A stretch of 64,000 nt of DNA from Chlamydoabsidia padenii (taxonomy: Eukaryota > Mucoromycota > Mucoromycetes > Mucorales > Cunninghamellaceae): contig JAIWND010000001.1 in the NCBI GenBank assembly GCA_025330725.1, positions 434,001 to 498,000 on the forward strand, given 5' to 3'. The notes below the pieces were generated by a model, which worked only from the letters and a program-made list of their open reading frames with translations, did not search any database and was not told where the DNA came from. A program made the translations under genes and the position numbers. Positions 44,692 to 56,395 of this stretch are shown piece by piece (the stretch's first letter is position 1; the number at the start of each line of letters is the position of its first letter).

Positions 44692-46482
44692 TAAACATGT
44701 AGTAGTAGGCCATCTTTATAAGAGGAGAGGTTTTCTTTCAATAGAAGAAAGAAAGGGGTGTACTTTTTTTAAAACTTTTTTTTTATATATAAAAAAAGGG
44801 AGAGAGAGGGGAATAAACTAAAACATAGCGTGCATCTTTAATAACGATTGATGCACACGTAAGAAGATAGTAAAAGTAGGGTAGGAGAGGGTTTCAAAGG
44901 TAAAGTAAAAAGTGTAGAGTAGCAAGTAGAATGAAGATAACAAAAAGAAAGTGAGAGATTTCCTTTTGTTATATAAAAAAAAAAAGAGGTGATGAGGGAA
45001 AAAAGTGAATAAAGAACAAAGAGAGAAAAGGAAAAAAGGAAAACATCCCTCAGACCCCCTTTATCATAAAATTTTTTCAACATTTCAGCTGCCGATGGCT
45101 GAGCTGACCAATCAAATTCAATATAAGCCCCCTTTCCCTCGGTGGTCGACCACACTAGTCTAATGTACTCGCTATTAAAACAAACTAGTCCTTTCCCTAT
45201 TCCTTTCCCTCTTGTACAGATTTAAATTTTGGCGACAGATCACATCATTGAAATACCTTTTTTTAACATGGGAATACAGTACCTTAAACTTGTTACCATG
45301 TTGTGTCCATTATTAACTAAAAATTTTCCCTGGAAACAAATGTTCAAACCCCGCGTTATCGCTAACTACTACACCCAATCATAATGTGTACTTTTACATA
45401 AGATCATCTGGTCAATGAACTTTAAAAAAAGAAGTGAGATATTATCATCCGTTTGTCAGTGTCTTGAGAATATTCACTGGAACTTTTTTCTTTTGAGTAC
45501 CCTGATAAAAATCTCGCATGAACTGATTTTACTGACAATTGATCGATCACTCAAGCTGATGATGCTATTAAGAGATTTATGGTCACTTGTACCAGAATAT
45601 GCTGATGAACTCGTTTTACCAAAGACGGAGAGGTATATTTTTACGACATTCACCGAGTAGCGGATTTCCAGGCCAAGCGGGGGTTTTCTGGGTTTACACT
45701 TCCATTTGACATCTCCACTTTTAAGCTAAATGGAATAGTTCGTCATAGAAATAGTCGCTACTAATCAAACGGGTAGTTCTTTTTTTTTTCTTTGTAATTC
45801 TATACTAGCATTGTTGTATTCTTTATCCTTCTCTAAGTATCCCATAGTACAAGAGATCACTGGAAAGTTGCCCACACTTTCGGGATTTGAATCCGGGCGA
45901 CACAAATCGAATGACGTTCAGTCACCGCCCAATATCCTTCATGCTCCCCTAATGAATTTAGCAATTTGTACTGTCATCCAGTTCTTTTATTGGTCACAAA
46001 AAGACCATTACTGAACTTTGTTATAAACTACAAGTGAGTGCTTGATCGATTTACCGATCAGTTTTTACCTGGGTTCCCTCTTCAACTGCACCGTTTTTTT
46101 CGTCCTCATCGTTAAGGTCTCATCATAAAATGAGATTCCACCTCAACATGATATATGTTGACGATAAAGGACATGGGCAGAAACCGAGAACTCGGATCTT
46201 GATTTTTAAATCCCGTCGCACTTTCTTTCCTTGCATGAATGATGGCATTTCAAGTGACGAGTCTCCTTATATCACTAATTGCACTATTAAATCAAATACA
46301 GCATGTCCATATATGCTAAAAAATAAAAGTTGATTCCAAAGTGTTTGAATGTCATTCTATTCTTTGATTATGCGTGAAGCTCGACAGCAGCCAAGAGCGG
46401 GATTTGAATATTGACTCCTATTATTTTCGGAGGCGGGGGTGGGATTCCATTTCTCACTCTTCAGCTTTTTTCCCTCTCAAAC
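44692..46482. other. Long intergenic region, promoters of GATA gene and small unknown gene
   Basis: No gene supported. Near 45085-45110 the GATA-gene sense strand has GATTGGTCAGC (a CCAAT-box in reverse), consistent with a promoter. TTCAAACCCCGCG at 45343-45355 and GCGGGATTTGAA at 46397-46408 match the recurrent motif; the latter is 75 bp before the ATG at 46483. An 81-codon open frame at 45415-45660 has no recognisable similarity. Confidence 0.5.
46397..46408 (+). promoter_or_regulatory. Recurrent promoter motif GCGGGATTTGAA
   Basis: An exact GCGGGATTTGAA, 75 bp upstream of the start of the small unknown gene. The same 12-mer occurs at 53278 upstream of the 4E-T-like gene, and the core in reverse at 60959. 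Confidence 0.45.
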
Positions 46483-47042
46483 ATGACCCAACAGCCATCC
46501 AACTGGCCATCAGCCAAAGACGATCCCTTTATACAACAGGTAAATGCTTAAACTAAACTATAACACAAGCCGAATACTAAACCTTTTTTTTTGGATCCCT
46601 TTAAACTAGGCTCCCATAAATCAAGACAGCCCACTATCATCTTGGCAAGAAGGACAAACCACAATACCCAAATGGCACCTGCAAACAGATGAAGAGCGTA
46701 TAGATCAACAAAAGGCGATACGAGCCATGGGTAAGTATACAAAAAAAAAAAAAAAAGAAAGAGAGACGGGTATATAATGCTAATGCTTTTATTTGTACAG
46801 AATCGAAATTACGTCGTATCAAGGAACAACCAAATGCACGAAACCAATACTGGAGGGACAATGATTTGGATAGCAGTGATGAAGATGGAGAACGAGACGA
46901 CCAAGAAGGGCTCTCTTTATTATGGCAACAAAAGTATACTCATGATGAGGCATTGATACACCAAAAAGATGATCGACACTATCTCCCCCACACTTGGGTT
47001 TCTTGGTTTGCATGTTGTTGTTGCTCTTCTCCGGTGGACTGA
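46483..47042 (+). CDS. Unknown small protein with C-terminal cysteine cluster
   Basis: Three exons (46483..46539, 46610..46730, 46801..47042) give 139 residues. The first intron carries AATACTAAAC and the second TATAATGCTAATG-like branch sequences. The protein is hydrophilic: MTQQPSNWPSAKDDPF, a helix with basic charge (ERIDQQKAIRAMESKLRRIK), an acidic patch (DSSDEDGERDDQEG) and the end WVSWFACCCCSSPVD. Four adjacent cysteines next to aromatic residues near the C-terminus suggest S-acylation and membrane attachment, which is inference. No family recognised. Confidence 0.65.
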
Positions 47043-47588
47043 ATGGATCAATACAGGGGGTTTATACTTACCATGTGAATTAAAAATGTAGGTAAGATGG
47101 AGGAATCGATTCTTTTTGAAAATTAGGATTGGATACTGATAGATCTCTCCTTCTTTCAGTTAGGCAAGTCTTTGTGGATTTTTTTTATTTGGAACAATGA
47201 TGGTATTTAAAGGCCCGAAGATGTGATGATTGATGTTGGCCCTGAAGAATATTCTTGCCTGTGGCTGATCGGATGGTGCGGTGATTATCCCGGTTTTTGA
47301 TCGACTGCTATGGCAAGTACAAAAAATATACCCACACATATAATGAATAGACTTTGGCCACTGACCGACTTTTACTTTGAAATAGACAATGGAAAAAAAA
47401 AGGACATGTAGATGATTTTGTAGCTAATAGTTTGATTTATTAGGTTACTAGTTTTATTAAATACAATACAATAAACCATGCGATCAAATATATGACCACC
47501 AATTTTTTATTTGTTTATTTGTCAAACATAATTTATCACTAAAGGGATAGGGGTAGGGGAATCTAATCTACTATGTGTATGTATTTGT
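47043..47588. other. Convergent intergenic region
   Basis: 3' flanks of the small unknown gene (+) and the bZIP gene (-). AT-rich, with AATAAA-like strings near 47470. No gene seen. Confidence 0.5.
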
Positions 47589-49308
47589 TTATAATAAAGA
47601 CCGTTTGCGCTTCTTGCCAGGATGATCTTCTTGTTGCCCAGTTGATGTCGATTGTGTATATACAGGATCATCGTTCGGTAAATCGATCGAGTTATTATCC
47701 ATTACTATATTCGTAAAATGTTGCTGTTGTTGTTGATTTGATGATATAATTGTATGGTACATGCTTTTAGGATCGTTCTTGGATGATGAGCTGCTATATA
47801 ATTCCATTAAATCAGAAGATTAAATCACAGATGTATTTATATATTGCCTTGTAGTTACCTTGTAAATGATCCCATCTCGTTATCTTCAGATAGAACCAAT
47901 GATCGATTGGATGACACTGGTAATGTCAAAAGGGCAAAGGAGAGAAACAGGATCTATAAAAGGGAAAAAGTCATGCATGAGAATACTTCTCTTTTTTTTG
48001 GGGGGGGGTAATGCTATTACTTACCATGAGGACATTAGTGACTTTTGAGATAGGATCCATGGCAATAAAGTTGGAATGAAGATAGTTATCTTCATCATCA
48101 TTAAAAGAGACATATGAGTTATGTTGTTGTTGCTTGAGTAACGATAGCTGTTGTTTCTTTTCCTCATTTTCTTGTTCCAGTTGTTGTATTCTTGCTTCCA
48201 GAGTCGCCGTTTTTGATTTTAACAACCCATTATCCTTCATCAACCATTGCCGTTCATGTTCCAATGCCAATAAATGTTCCCGTTTTCTTTTCCTGGATAA
48301 TAAAGCGGCCGCCCGGTTTTTGATCAGTCGTTCTTGTCGTTTACTGTGAGCATCTACTACACTCGTCTTGTTTGATGAATCATGATTGTTGGCGCCTTTT
48401 GTCACAGAATCAGATCCAGAGTACTTTTGCTGTGTTGATTGATTCTTTATTTCCGTCATGTCGCTGTTATCATCGAGGCAGGCGAGAATAGGCGAATCAG
48501 AGTAATCCATGGGTTCAGGCTTGATGGTCACTGGAGTGGATGATGGCCATTGTTGCTTGTTCGTGACTTGAGAAGGCTCAAAATAAGACGAGGAAGCCGA
48601 AACCTTGGTGGTCCCATTGTACTGAGCAGGTAGAATTGGTTTACAGGCGTGAATCACAGATGATGGTTGTTGCTGATGATGATGATGATGCGCCAATGTT
48701 GCACCACCTCTTCTTGATGACGCATGTTGTTGTTTCTTACGTTCACGTTTCCTTTTAGGTTCTTCCACATCAGATGATGAAGCAGAGGAGACTGAGGACA
48801 CAGATGATACGGTTGATATTGTTGGTGAGGCAGACGATGATTTGTTGGTCGATGGATGGAGAGTGGTGTGTTGATAATCCATAATACCTGACAAATGAGT
48901 AGCAACATCATTGGCAGCAATACCAGCAGAGATGAAGGGAGCCATACCAGAGTTTGAGTAAAGAGAATCCACACGTGAGATCGAGCAAGGTGAGATACCA
49001 GTAACCAAGTCAGAAGAGGGGCTTATACAAGCATTGGCCAAAGCATTCACATTCAACAAAAAGGGGAGAGAAGACCAAGAAGATGGATATGTTGAGCTGA
49101 TAGGCGAGAATGTTTCTTCATAAGAGGAGATAGACGATGGTGGTGACTGTGTAGTGTTGGTGTCATTGTTGATGATATTCTCCGTGATTGATGAAGGTGT
49201 GTTAGATGTGTCCAAGCAATCCACGTTCAAATAAGATAATAGGAGGTCGTCAGGGTCATCCAACTTTGTGGTGACAGAAGTGGTTGTGGTGGCAGATTGG
49301 AATGACAT
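47589..49308 (-). CDS. bZIP transcription factor with a predicted membrane segment
   Basis: Three exons (48025..49308, 47859..47953, 47589..47793) give 527 residues. A Ser/Thr-rich N-terminal region comes first (possible activation domain). The basic region (about 322-345) is KRQERLIKNRAAALLSRKRK with the N-x7-R signature, followed by a leucine zipper (LLALEHERQWLMKDNGLLKS onward). After it, at about 423-444, comes a hydrophobic run (VTNVLMILFLSFALLTLPVS) crossing the first exon junction, then a hydrophilic C-terminus ending KKRKRSLL. bZIP plus one membrane segment is the layout of ER-stress factors such as ATF6 and CREB3. The real start is the ATG at 49308. The basic C-terminus is unusual for a lumenal tail. 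Confidence 0.88.
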
Positions 49309-49541
49309 GATCAAATATAAACGATAAGTATAAGTAGAATTTAAGAAGGATAAAAAAAAAAAAAAAAAAAAAAAGATGGTAGTATTGTAAATGAAAGAGG
49401 GGTAGAAAAAAAAAAAAGGAAGGAAGGAAGGGGGTAAAAAGTAATGAGAAAAAAAAAAGGAGTAATGTAAAAAAAAAAAAAAAAAAAAAGAATAGGGGCA
49501 AGTATGTAGAGTATATAAAGGGGAAACTAAATGTTATAGTG

Positions 49542-50968
49542 TCATGCTTGAACCTGCAGCAGCATCCGTTTGTGGGTTTGACAGATATCGCGTATTAATG
49601 TTAAACTAGATCGTAGTTCCGTTAGCATTGGTGATTGTGTTTGAGTCCTGGCTTCATCCATTATTTCAGTCAGTTTGTCCTTGTAAGTACTATAAAATAA
49701 TATAATAACATAACAAGTTGATTAGTCCATTGTTCTTTTGTTTTCCCCCCCTCCTCCTCCTCCCCCTTATTTTGTCATCCCCTTATATAAATGACCCCTG
49801 AAGTAAACATAAACAAAGAGTTAACTTACACATGGTGATGCTGTTGGCGATCAATATTCAATTTCATAGTGCGATGCTGATTAATGTCAATAGCAAACAC
49901 GTTACATACAATGTAGACACTATTAATACAGAATTCCACCACCAAATCTTGTTTCAAAGGAGGACAGAATAACTAAACAATAAGAGACAGTTAGTTTATA
50001 TATATGACTATGTATTTGATAGATCACTTACATTGGAGTGGCATACTTTTCCCGGAAATAGCATGGATTCATTCGGGTAGTCAAATGCATGCAAGGCACG
50101 ATCCATTAATTGGCATAAGCATTCAAAAAACTGAGTTGTAAAATAATAATAAAAAGGAGGTGTTAGTTAATGAAGAAGATCATTGTTTTTCATATTTAAA
50201 CCAACAACTTACTGCAACAGCTTTTTGTTTAGATCGTAGTTCAATACCAGCTTCATGTACCTGTTTATTGGCTAGAATGATATAGTTTTTACATTGTTGA
50301 GCCTAATTATTATATAATAGATCAGTTAGTATGTATTTATAACAAAGTGGGTTACTTACTTGTTCCAAAAAATAAGGTGCACATGGTACGATAGTCGCCT
50401 TGATTGCTTCGGAATGGTAATTGGGTAGTTTGACTTGAATTTCCTATATAAATATGCATAGTGAGTATTGAATCAAGTGGCGAATGATCGACTTTTTGTT
50501 CTTCTTACCGCCTTGTTGATATGACACCCACCAAGATTGATATATCCTTTAATTGCTTCGTTCCTATCGGATAAAGTAAAACAGGTCAATGAATAGGTAG
50601 GCTATGACATAGCATAGTCAGTCAGTTTTCCTTTAACTTACTGTGTGGTTGACAATGGCAAAGCATCTGTTTTACTAGTCGATGAGAGAATCTCGTAGCT
50701 TTTCTAAGGTGTAAACAAGATATTTTGTTGGTAGGCATATGAATTCGTTTTCTTTGTTTTGTAATGTAGATATAATATCAACTTACTTCAAGATGGTGTT
50801 TCAGTTTACAAAGCACCTCTGGTAAGATTTCATAGAGTAGCCAATTCCGTTCTTTTTCCTATAGGTTCAATATGATATGTTAATAAAAAGTTAGTTTCCT
50901 AGCTTTGTTTGATATTGCTTAAGAGTTACACTTACAGCCACTTGAAGGGTTTCATTACGGAGATACAT
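49542..50968 (-). CDS. RAV2: Rogdi/Rav2 family protein (V-ATPase assembly)
   Basis: Nine short exons (50936..50968, 50787..50858, 50642..50703, 50509..50563, 50360..50443, 50213..50302, 50032..50130, 49830..49972, 49542..49689) join to 261 residues. The pattern EKERNWLLYEILPEVLCKLK near the start, the GYINLGGCHINKAEIQVKLP strand region, the long helix AQQCKNYIILANKQVHEA, and LVVEFCINSVYIVCNVFAID match Rogdi leucine-zipper proteins. Rogdi/Rav2 is a subunit of RAVE/Rabconnectin, which reattaches V1 to Vo of the vacuolar ATPase. The ATG at 50968 gives a short N-terminus; an acceptor-like TTTGATAG just upstream leaves open an extra 5' exon. Confidence 0.82.
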
Positions 50969-51057
50969 GATTATTAGGCTATCAAAGAAAAAAAAGGAGA
51001 GGAAGAAGCATCAGTTAAAAAAAAAAAAAGTCCTTTTCTATTTTTGGCAAAGATGGT

Positions 51058-51068
51058 CGGGATTTAAA
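51058..51068 (+). promoter_or_regulatory. Recurrent promoter motif variant upstream of the Rogdi gene
   Basis: CGGGATTTAAA, 90 bp upstream of the Rogdi ATG. It differs from the core by one base (TTTAAA for TTTGAA). Confidence 0.35.
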
Positions 51069-51107
51069 TGTGTGGGCTGATGGTCAGACCTTCATAATCG
51101 CATAAAA

Positions 51108-53138
51108 TCATTTATTTAAATCAGTAACTAGAGGTTGTGGATGATATGGGTGATGAAGAAGTTGAGAAGGGAATGTATAAGTTTGCTGAATATATTGTTG
51201 TTGTTGTAGTTGCTGGATTTGTTCTTGATGATTTTGCAAAGAGGATGGTGGAATGAGATGTTGTAAATATTGTTGCTGTTGAGGAAGAAGACGATGATAT
51301 TGTTGCTGTTGTTGTAGCATACTTTGTGCTCTATTGAACATCATAGATGGATGCTGTTGATAGTAGTGAGATGGTATATGCTGAGATGACATAGTAAAAG
51401 AAGGTGCAATGGATTGATTGGCGATGTTGTTACTATTGTTGTTATTTTGTGATGACAAAGATTGGTGATGATGTTGATGTTGAAGCATTGAGTAAGGATG
51501 ATGAGATCCAGTAGTACCAGTTGAGAATGAGGATGTCATCATTGGTGGAGGACGAGGATTATCGCCACCATTATTAGTAACAGAGAATGCACCAGGAGAT
51601 AAGGTTGATAACATGGGATCGTTGGGATACAATTTCATTCTTGACTGGTGTTCGGGACTAGGTAACATGAAACCTGGAGGTGGTCTTTGATACAGTTGGT
51701 GTTGTTCCTGTTGTTGTATCACTATAATTAAAAAAAAAGTTAATACAAAAAGAGTAACAAATAACACCACTTACCATTCCTATACCCGCCATTCATAAAG
51801 TTACCATGATCCTGCTTTACAAATAAACATGTATTAGTAAGTCAGTGATTAATATCAATAGTTGTTTCCTTATTTACTTACCTGGGGCATGATGGATTGA
51901 TTGGATAAGATGGGTCCAAAACCCCCAATTTGATCATCACGAGGAGATAATAAAAAGGGGGTCGAGGATGATGGTGGTGATGGTAAATGTTGATGTTGCT
52001 GGAATAGTTCATGAACTGACACGGATTTTGTCGTGTAAGATCCAATATCATCCAAAGTGTTCAAAGCAGGAGAATCGAATGTTGTCAAGTGAATTGATTC
52101 CAATGCCAACAAGGAAGACATCTTTTCATCTTTGTCAGATTGATGGTTTTCATTGTTGTTGTTGTTGCCATTTTCAGCCAACAAAAAAGTCCTATTCTTG
52201 TCATCACCACCTTGAGTCATATCACCATTGTTCGCCCTGTCATCGTCCAATTGTTTCATTCGAAGTTTCCATTCTTCCATTTGAAATGAATCCAACACCA
52301 TCTTTTCCGTTTGTTCATCCTTGGTCAAATCAGAAGGGTTGTCATCCATCCATTCGGGTATACTATGGTCGTCAATTAGATTGTTGATTGTATTGTTTGA
52401 TGTTGTTGTATGACTTGAGTGATAACGTCGCCCTTCTATAAAACATAATGAATCAATTAGTGTGCTGAATATTATGTATACTTATAATTGTATACCTTTT
52501 GGTTGATTCTGTCGATGATTCCACTATATACCACAATTAATAACAATAATGATCTATCAATAACTATAAGGTATTTTTCTTTTCTTTTCTCTTTTCATTT
52601 ACTTACATATTGACCTGTTGTTTCCATCATTTTTGAATAATTGGATGATCTTGACGGAGTACTGATGCTGGCTTTGGGTTGAATATATCGATCATGGGCA
52701 CCTAATTAAGACATAACATGTTAGTTGTAGCTCTTTTTCATAAAGAGTGCCTGACAGTAATCCACTTTGTATACCTACCCATTGCTGTTTGATTGTGCTG
52801 TCCTGAGCAATTAGATAAAGACGAATCTCGACTATTGTTACATTCATCAAGTAGAATGTTATGTTAGTCTACTAGATTCCCCTCTTCTGCCCCTTCACCA
52901 CGCACCTCCTTCCACCCCTCTTGCTCCTTTTCCTTCATCACTATTATTTGGTACATTCCATCAACATGTTTACTTACTTTAACCATGACGATAATGGAGG
53001 TAATGAGGCCGGTTTGGATACGAGTGGACTTGTTTGTAAGGCTAATAGTTGTTCCTTCGTGTATTGGTATCGTAATGGTATTGATTGATGTTGCTGTTTT
53101 TGTCGAGGAAGATTTTGTGTATTCATGTCTTTGTACAT
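51108..53138 (-). CDS. 4E-T-like eIF4E-binding protein
   Basis: Seven exons (52978..53138, 52779..52831, 52607..52701, 52496..52523, 51882..52435, 51775..51814, 51108..51721) give 514 residues. The N-terminal RYQYTKEQLLALQ contains the eIF4E-binding consensus Y-x4-L-hydrophobic (YTKEQLL), the hallmark of 4E-BPs and the eIF4E transporter. Further on, IPEWMDD and a helical FQMEEWKLRMKQL occur, and the C-terminal 200 residues are Gln/His/Pro-rich. In animals 4E-T tethers eIF4E to P-bodies and represses mRNAs. Length, N-terminal motif position and prion-like tail agree with 4E-T, but overall similarity was not tested. Exons of 28 and 40 nt are included. Confidence 0.7.
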
Positions 53139-53585
53139 TGAGTATTCTGTTGTGGTATATAAACAAATAGAGAGATGATGTAGCAAGAAGGAGTAAAAGA
53201 AAAAAGAAGAGAGAGAGAGAGAGAAAGAAAGAAAGAGAAAGTGCCTCTATAAAAAGAGAAATTATTGTGAAACAATGCGGGATTTGAAAATTAGCGGAAT
53301 GATGCCAACTCCTGAGTTCCCAGCAATGATCATGCGTAATTTTGTCTATTCCGGATGGTAATGATGAAGCCTTCCTTTCCAAAATAGTCTTGCACCAAAT
53401 CACATACAAGCATGGGTATTGTTATATTACCCAGAATGACACAAACTCATTCAGCGCACCTACAAGGGAGAGAGACCAAAATAGTAAAAAAGGGGGTCAA
53501 GATGGAATAAAGACAAAGGGGACATTTTTTATTATTTGTTGTTTGAATAAATAAGAAAGTTTATTAAAGTAGCAAGTAAAACTAA
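53139..53585. promoter_or_regulatory. 4E-T-like promoter and 3' flank of phospholipase gene
   Basis: GCGGGATTTGAAA at 53278-53290 is the best match to the recurrent motif, 140 bp before the ATG. A (CT)n tract (sense) lies at 53207-53241. No ORF supported. Confidence 0.45.
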
Positions 53586-56395
53586 TTATGAAGAAGCAGT
53601 AACAGAGATTACATAAAAGTGAGCATCGTGGTGATTCTTGACCAAGTTGATCTTGTTGTTGCCGAGTCCGCCAATGTTGAGGTACATACCAGTTCCCACA
53701 TGCTTGAGATGATGATGAGCATCCGAGTTGTGATAATCCAATTCCCATAAAGTACCTTTACATTCATTCAACAAGACTTCGGTACCCCAGACATCAATAC
53801 ATTGACTAGGATGGAGGATCGATTGGATTTGATACTGTTTTCCATTACCAGAAGGCACCGCCTTGAAGTGAGCAGCAGGATCAATCGTACCTTTATTCAA
53901 ATCCCGCTTGTGTAAACGTCGAGCCATGATCTTGTTTTTCTTGTTAGAGCCATTACCACCGGATACTGTCAAGCTTTTGCCATTGTTGCTGTGAATAAAG
54001 GTAAGACGACGACCTACTGGGTTGGAACCACGAAGTTTCTTGTAACCAGTTTCGACCTATCAATGGTAACACAAATTCAAGTTAATCGAGCCGATCCGAT
54101 CATCCGTTTTGTTCATTAATTATTTTTTTGACTTACCGTGGGGAAGACCTGTTTGCCATACTATATATATATATATATATGTAAGAGAGAAAGAGAGAGA
54201 GAAATTAGTCAACTAACCTTTTTCTGTATGTTTTGCCTATTTGACTTACAGGAGGAGTGGTTTTCGGATCAGACAGTTTTTCACACATTTCAGTTGGATC
54301 CCAGTTTCCGTTACTATCGACAGCAGGCTTGGAATTAGTGGGAAGTTTGGGAATGGAGTAATCAGGATTGTCAAAGTCAAAGGCACCAATCAAATTGGAG
54401 GAGATACCACGATACCAGCTGTCGATGTTCCTGGCGGGTGCTGCATAGCTTCCATTGTCAGTCTTGCCAACCCATTCTTCCATAAACATCAAGGTGGAGG
54501 AGTGATCAGATAGATCAGAGTAGACATTGCCACCACGAGTATAAGGAGATACGATGACCATTGGCACACGAGGACCTAAAAAGAATGACATGTCAAATGA
54601 TTAGTATACTTACTTGCCCTGACCTTTTCTTTTTCTTTTTTCTCTTACCTAAACCAATGGGAACCATATTACCAGTGAATTTATCCTTGACATACTTGTT
54701 ACTAGGGGCAATCAAGTTTTCGTTCATGTCATGATCTGCATAGCCACCTGATTCATCATAGTTGATAAACAATGCCGTTGAAGACCAGTCCTTGCCATTC
54801 ATCACAGCATTAACCACTTGTTCTTGAAGCCAGGCACCAGCAGCTGGTGTGTTTCTACATTGTAACAAAAACATGAAGTTAGGTATGGTACATAAGATTT
54901 ATTTTGATTTCACTTACGAAGGATGTTCCGATAGTTCAGTAGGACCAACAATGATACTGAAGGCAGGGAGAGTTCCATTTTTAGCTTGATCATAAAAGGT
55001 TTGCAGACCAAGAAAACCTGTTCCTTTTTGTTTTTCAGGGCCCTCACTCAAGTGGCGCCAGTATCTAGAAGAAGAAAGAGAAGAGAGTGTGTAAGTGAGA
55101 ACTAATACTTCATTCAATCATGGAGTTTGAATGACTTACCCAAACCAAGCCAATGGATTATCATCAAAGTTGTCGTGATCCTGATATACTAATGACAAGA
55201 ATCCTGTGAGTGTCAGTCCCCTGCTTTTTTTTAAAAAAAAAAATAATAATACATACATTGCCAAGTAACACCAGCTTTAGTTAATGCTTCAGGATAGGTT
55301 TCCCATCCAAGATCGATGGTTTCAGTATTGTCTTCGAGAACATAATTGTTAGGAGGCCCTGAAGTGAATCGATAAATAAGTAGAAGAAGAGTCAGTTAGC
55401 TGATGTCAATGATTCAAGTGCTCTTTTTTATTACCTTGTATAGACCCAGATATCCAGTGGACGCGGTTAGGATTAGTGCTATGTAAAAAATAAAAAAGGA
55501 ATGTTAATATCACAAGGCTGGTCTTTACTTTTTTTTTTTTTTTTTTACCTTCCAATTACACTTTGATGGTATGAGTCGCAGATGGTGAATGCGTCCGCCA
55601 AAGCAAAATGATAGGGAATTTGGCTACGAGTGAGATAACCCATAGAAGCAGGTGAGTTACCTTGAGGCCAGTTGTCGTTCTTGCCATTATTAATAGCCTT
55701 ATGATTAGGACCCTAAGAAGATAGAGAAGATGAATTAGTATCCAACATTATTCAATATACAAGTCATCTAGTTGTCTTTACCCTGCAGAGGCATATAGCG
55801 TAAGATAGTAAAATAGAACAACGATTAGTTTACTTGTATTTCCTTTATTCCCTTTTGTACATACCAAGAATTCGAGCCGCCAGGAGTGCAACCAGCTCTG
55901 TTGCCCTTCAAATTGTAAGGTAACAAGTAACTAGTTCCATTCTTCTTATCGGGAGAGTTAGAGTCAGGTTGATAGAATAGGTTGAGTCCATTACTTTGAA
56001 TCCCAACGTGAGGATCGGCAAATCTGGGAGAGAAAGAAGAAGAAGGGAAATCAAAAAACGAAAAAGAAATAGTTTCAAATTTCAACACCCGATAGCCCCT
56101 GAATTTTTTCTTTTGACATGCTTTCAAAGACAAGCTAATTTACCCTTTCACACCAGCCATGGTACCATAGTACGTATCAAAACTTCTGTTTTCCTAATAA
56201 TAGCAAAGAGTGATATGAATACGATGAGGAAATATCAGGTGATTCGTTCCAATAGCGACAGATCTACATTACCTGCATAAAGTAGACAACATGCTTAATC
56301 TTTTCGAGACCAGGGAGTCGGGATGTTTTACCAGCAGCAGCATCGATACCTGTCAGCACAAGTACACATGCAGCAGCAATAGATATTAACTTCAT
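53586..56395 (-). CDS. Secreted phosphoesterase-family phospholipase C
   Basis: Thirteen exons: 56273..56395, 56144..56193, 55865..56023, single base 55782, 55549..55712, 55435..55478, 55257..55358, 55140..55188, 54918..55064, 54649..54854, 54250..54575, 54137..54160, 53586..54056; 1866 nt, 621 residues. A signal peptide (MKLISIAAACVLVLTGIDAA) leads into the phosphoesterase domain of bacterial-type phosphatidylcholine phospholipase C: HVVYFMQENRSFDTYYGTM, NSWGPNHKAINNGK, LFINYDESGGYADH, PRVPMVIVSPYTRGG and DHSSTLMFMEEW. The last ~130 residues look like a beta-trefoil (SILHPSQCIDVWG, LLNECKGTLWELDY). Likely hydrolyses phospholipid head groups outside the cell for phosphate. The Trp codon of NSW needs a 1-nt exon to keep frame; see findings. 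Confidence 0.88.

Noticed and set aside
44838..45155. Minus-strand open frame of 105 codons upstream of the GATA gene
   Set aside because: Its second half is Phe/Leu/Ser from CT-rich leader DNA, and the region contains CCAAT- and TATA-like promoter sequence for the GATA gene.
45415..45660. 81-codon plus-strand frame in intergenic DNA
   Set aside because: No recognisable motif, no splice context and no neighbouring remnants; open by chance in AT-rich sequence as far as I can tell.
45875..45925. tRNA-like string (GGGATTTGAATCCGGGCG) suggesting a T arm
   Set aside because: The T stem does not pair properly and no acceptor or anticodon stem could be built on either strand; it is closer to the promoter-type motif.
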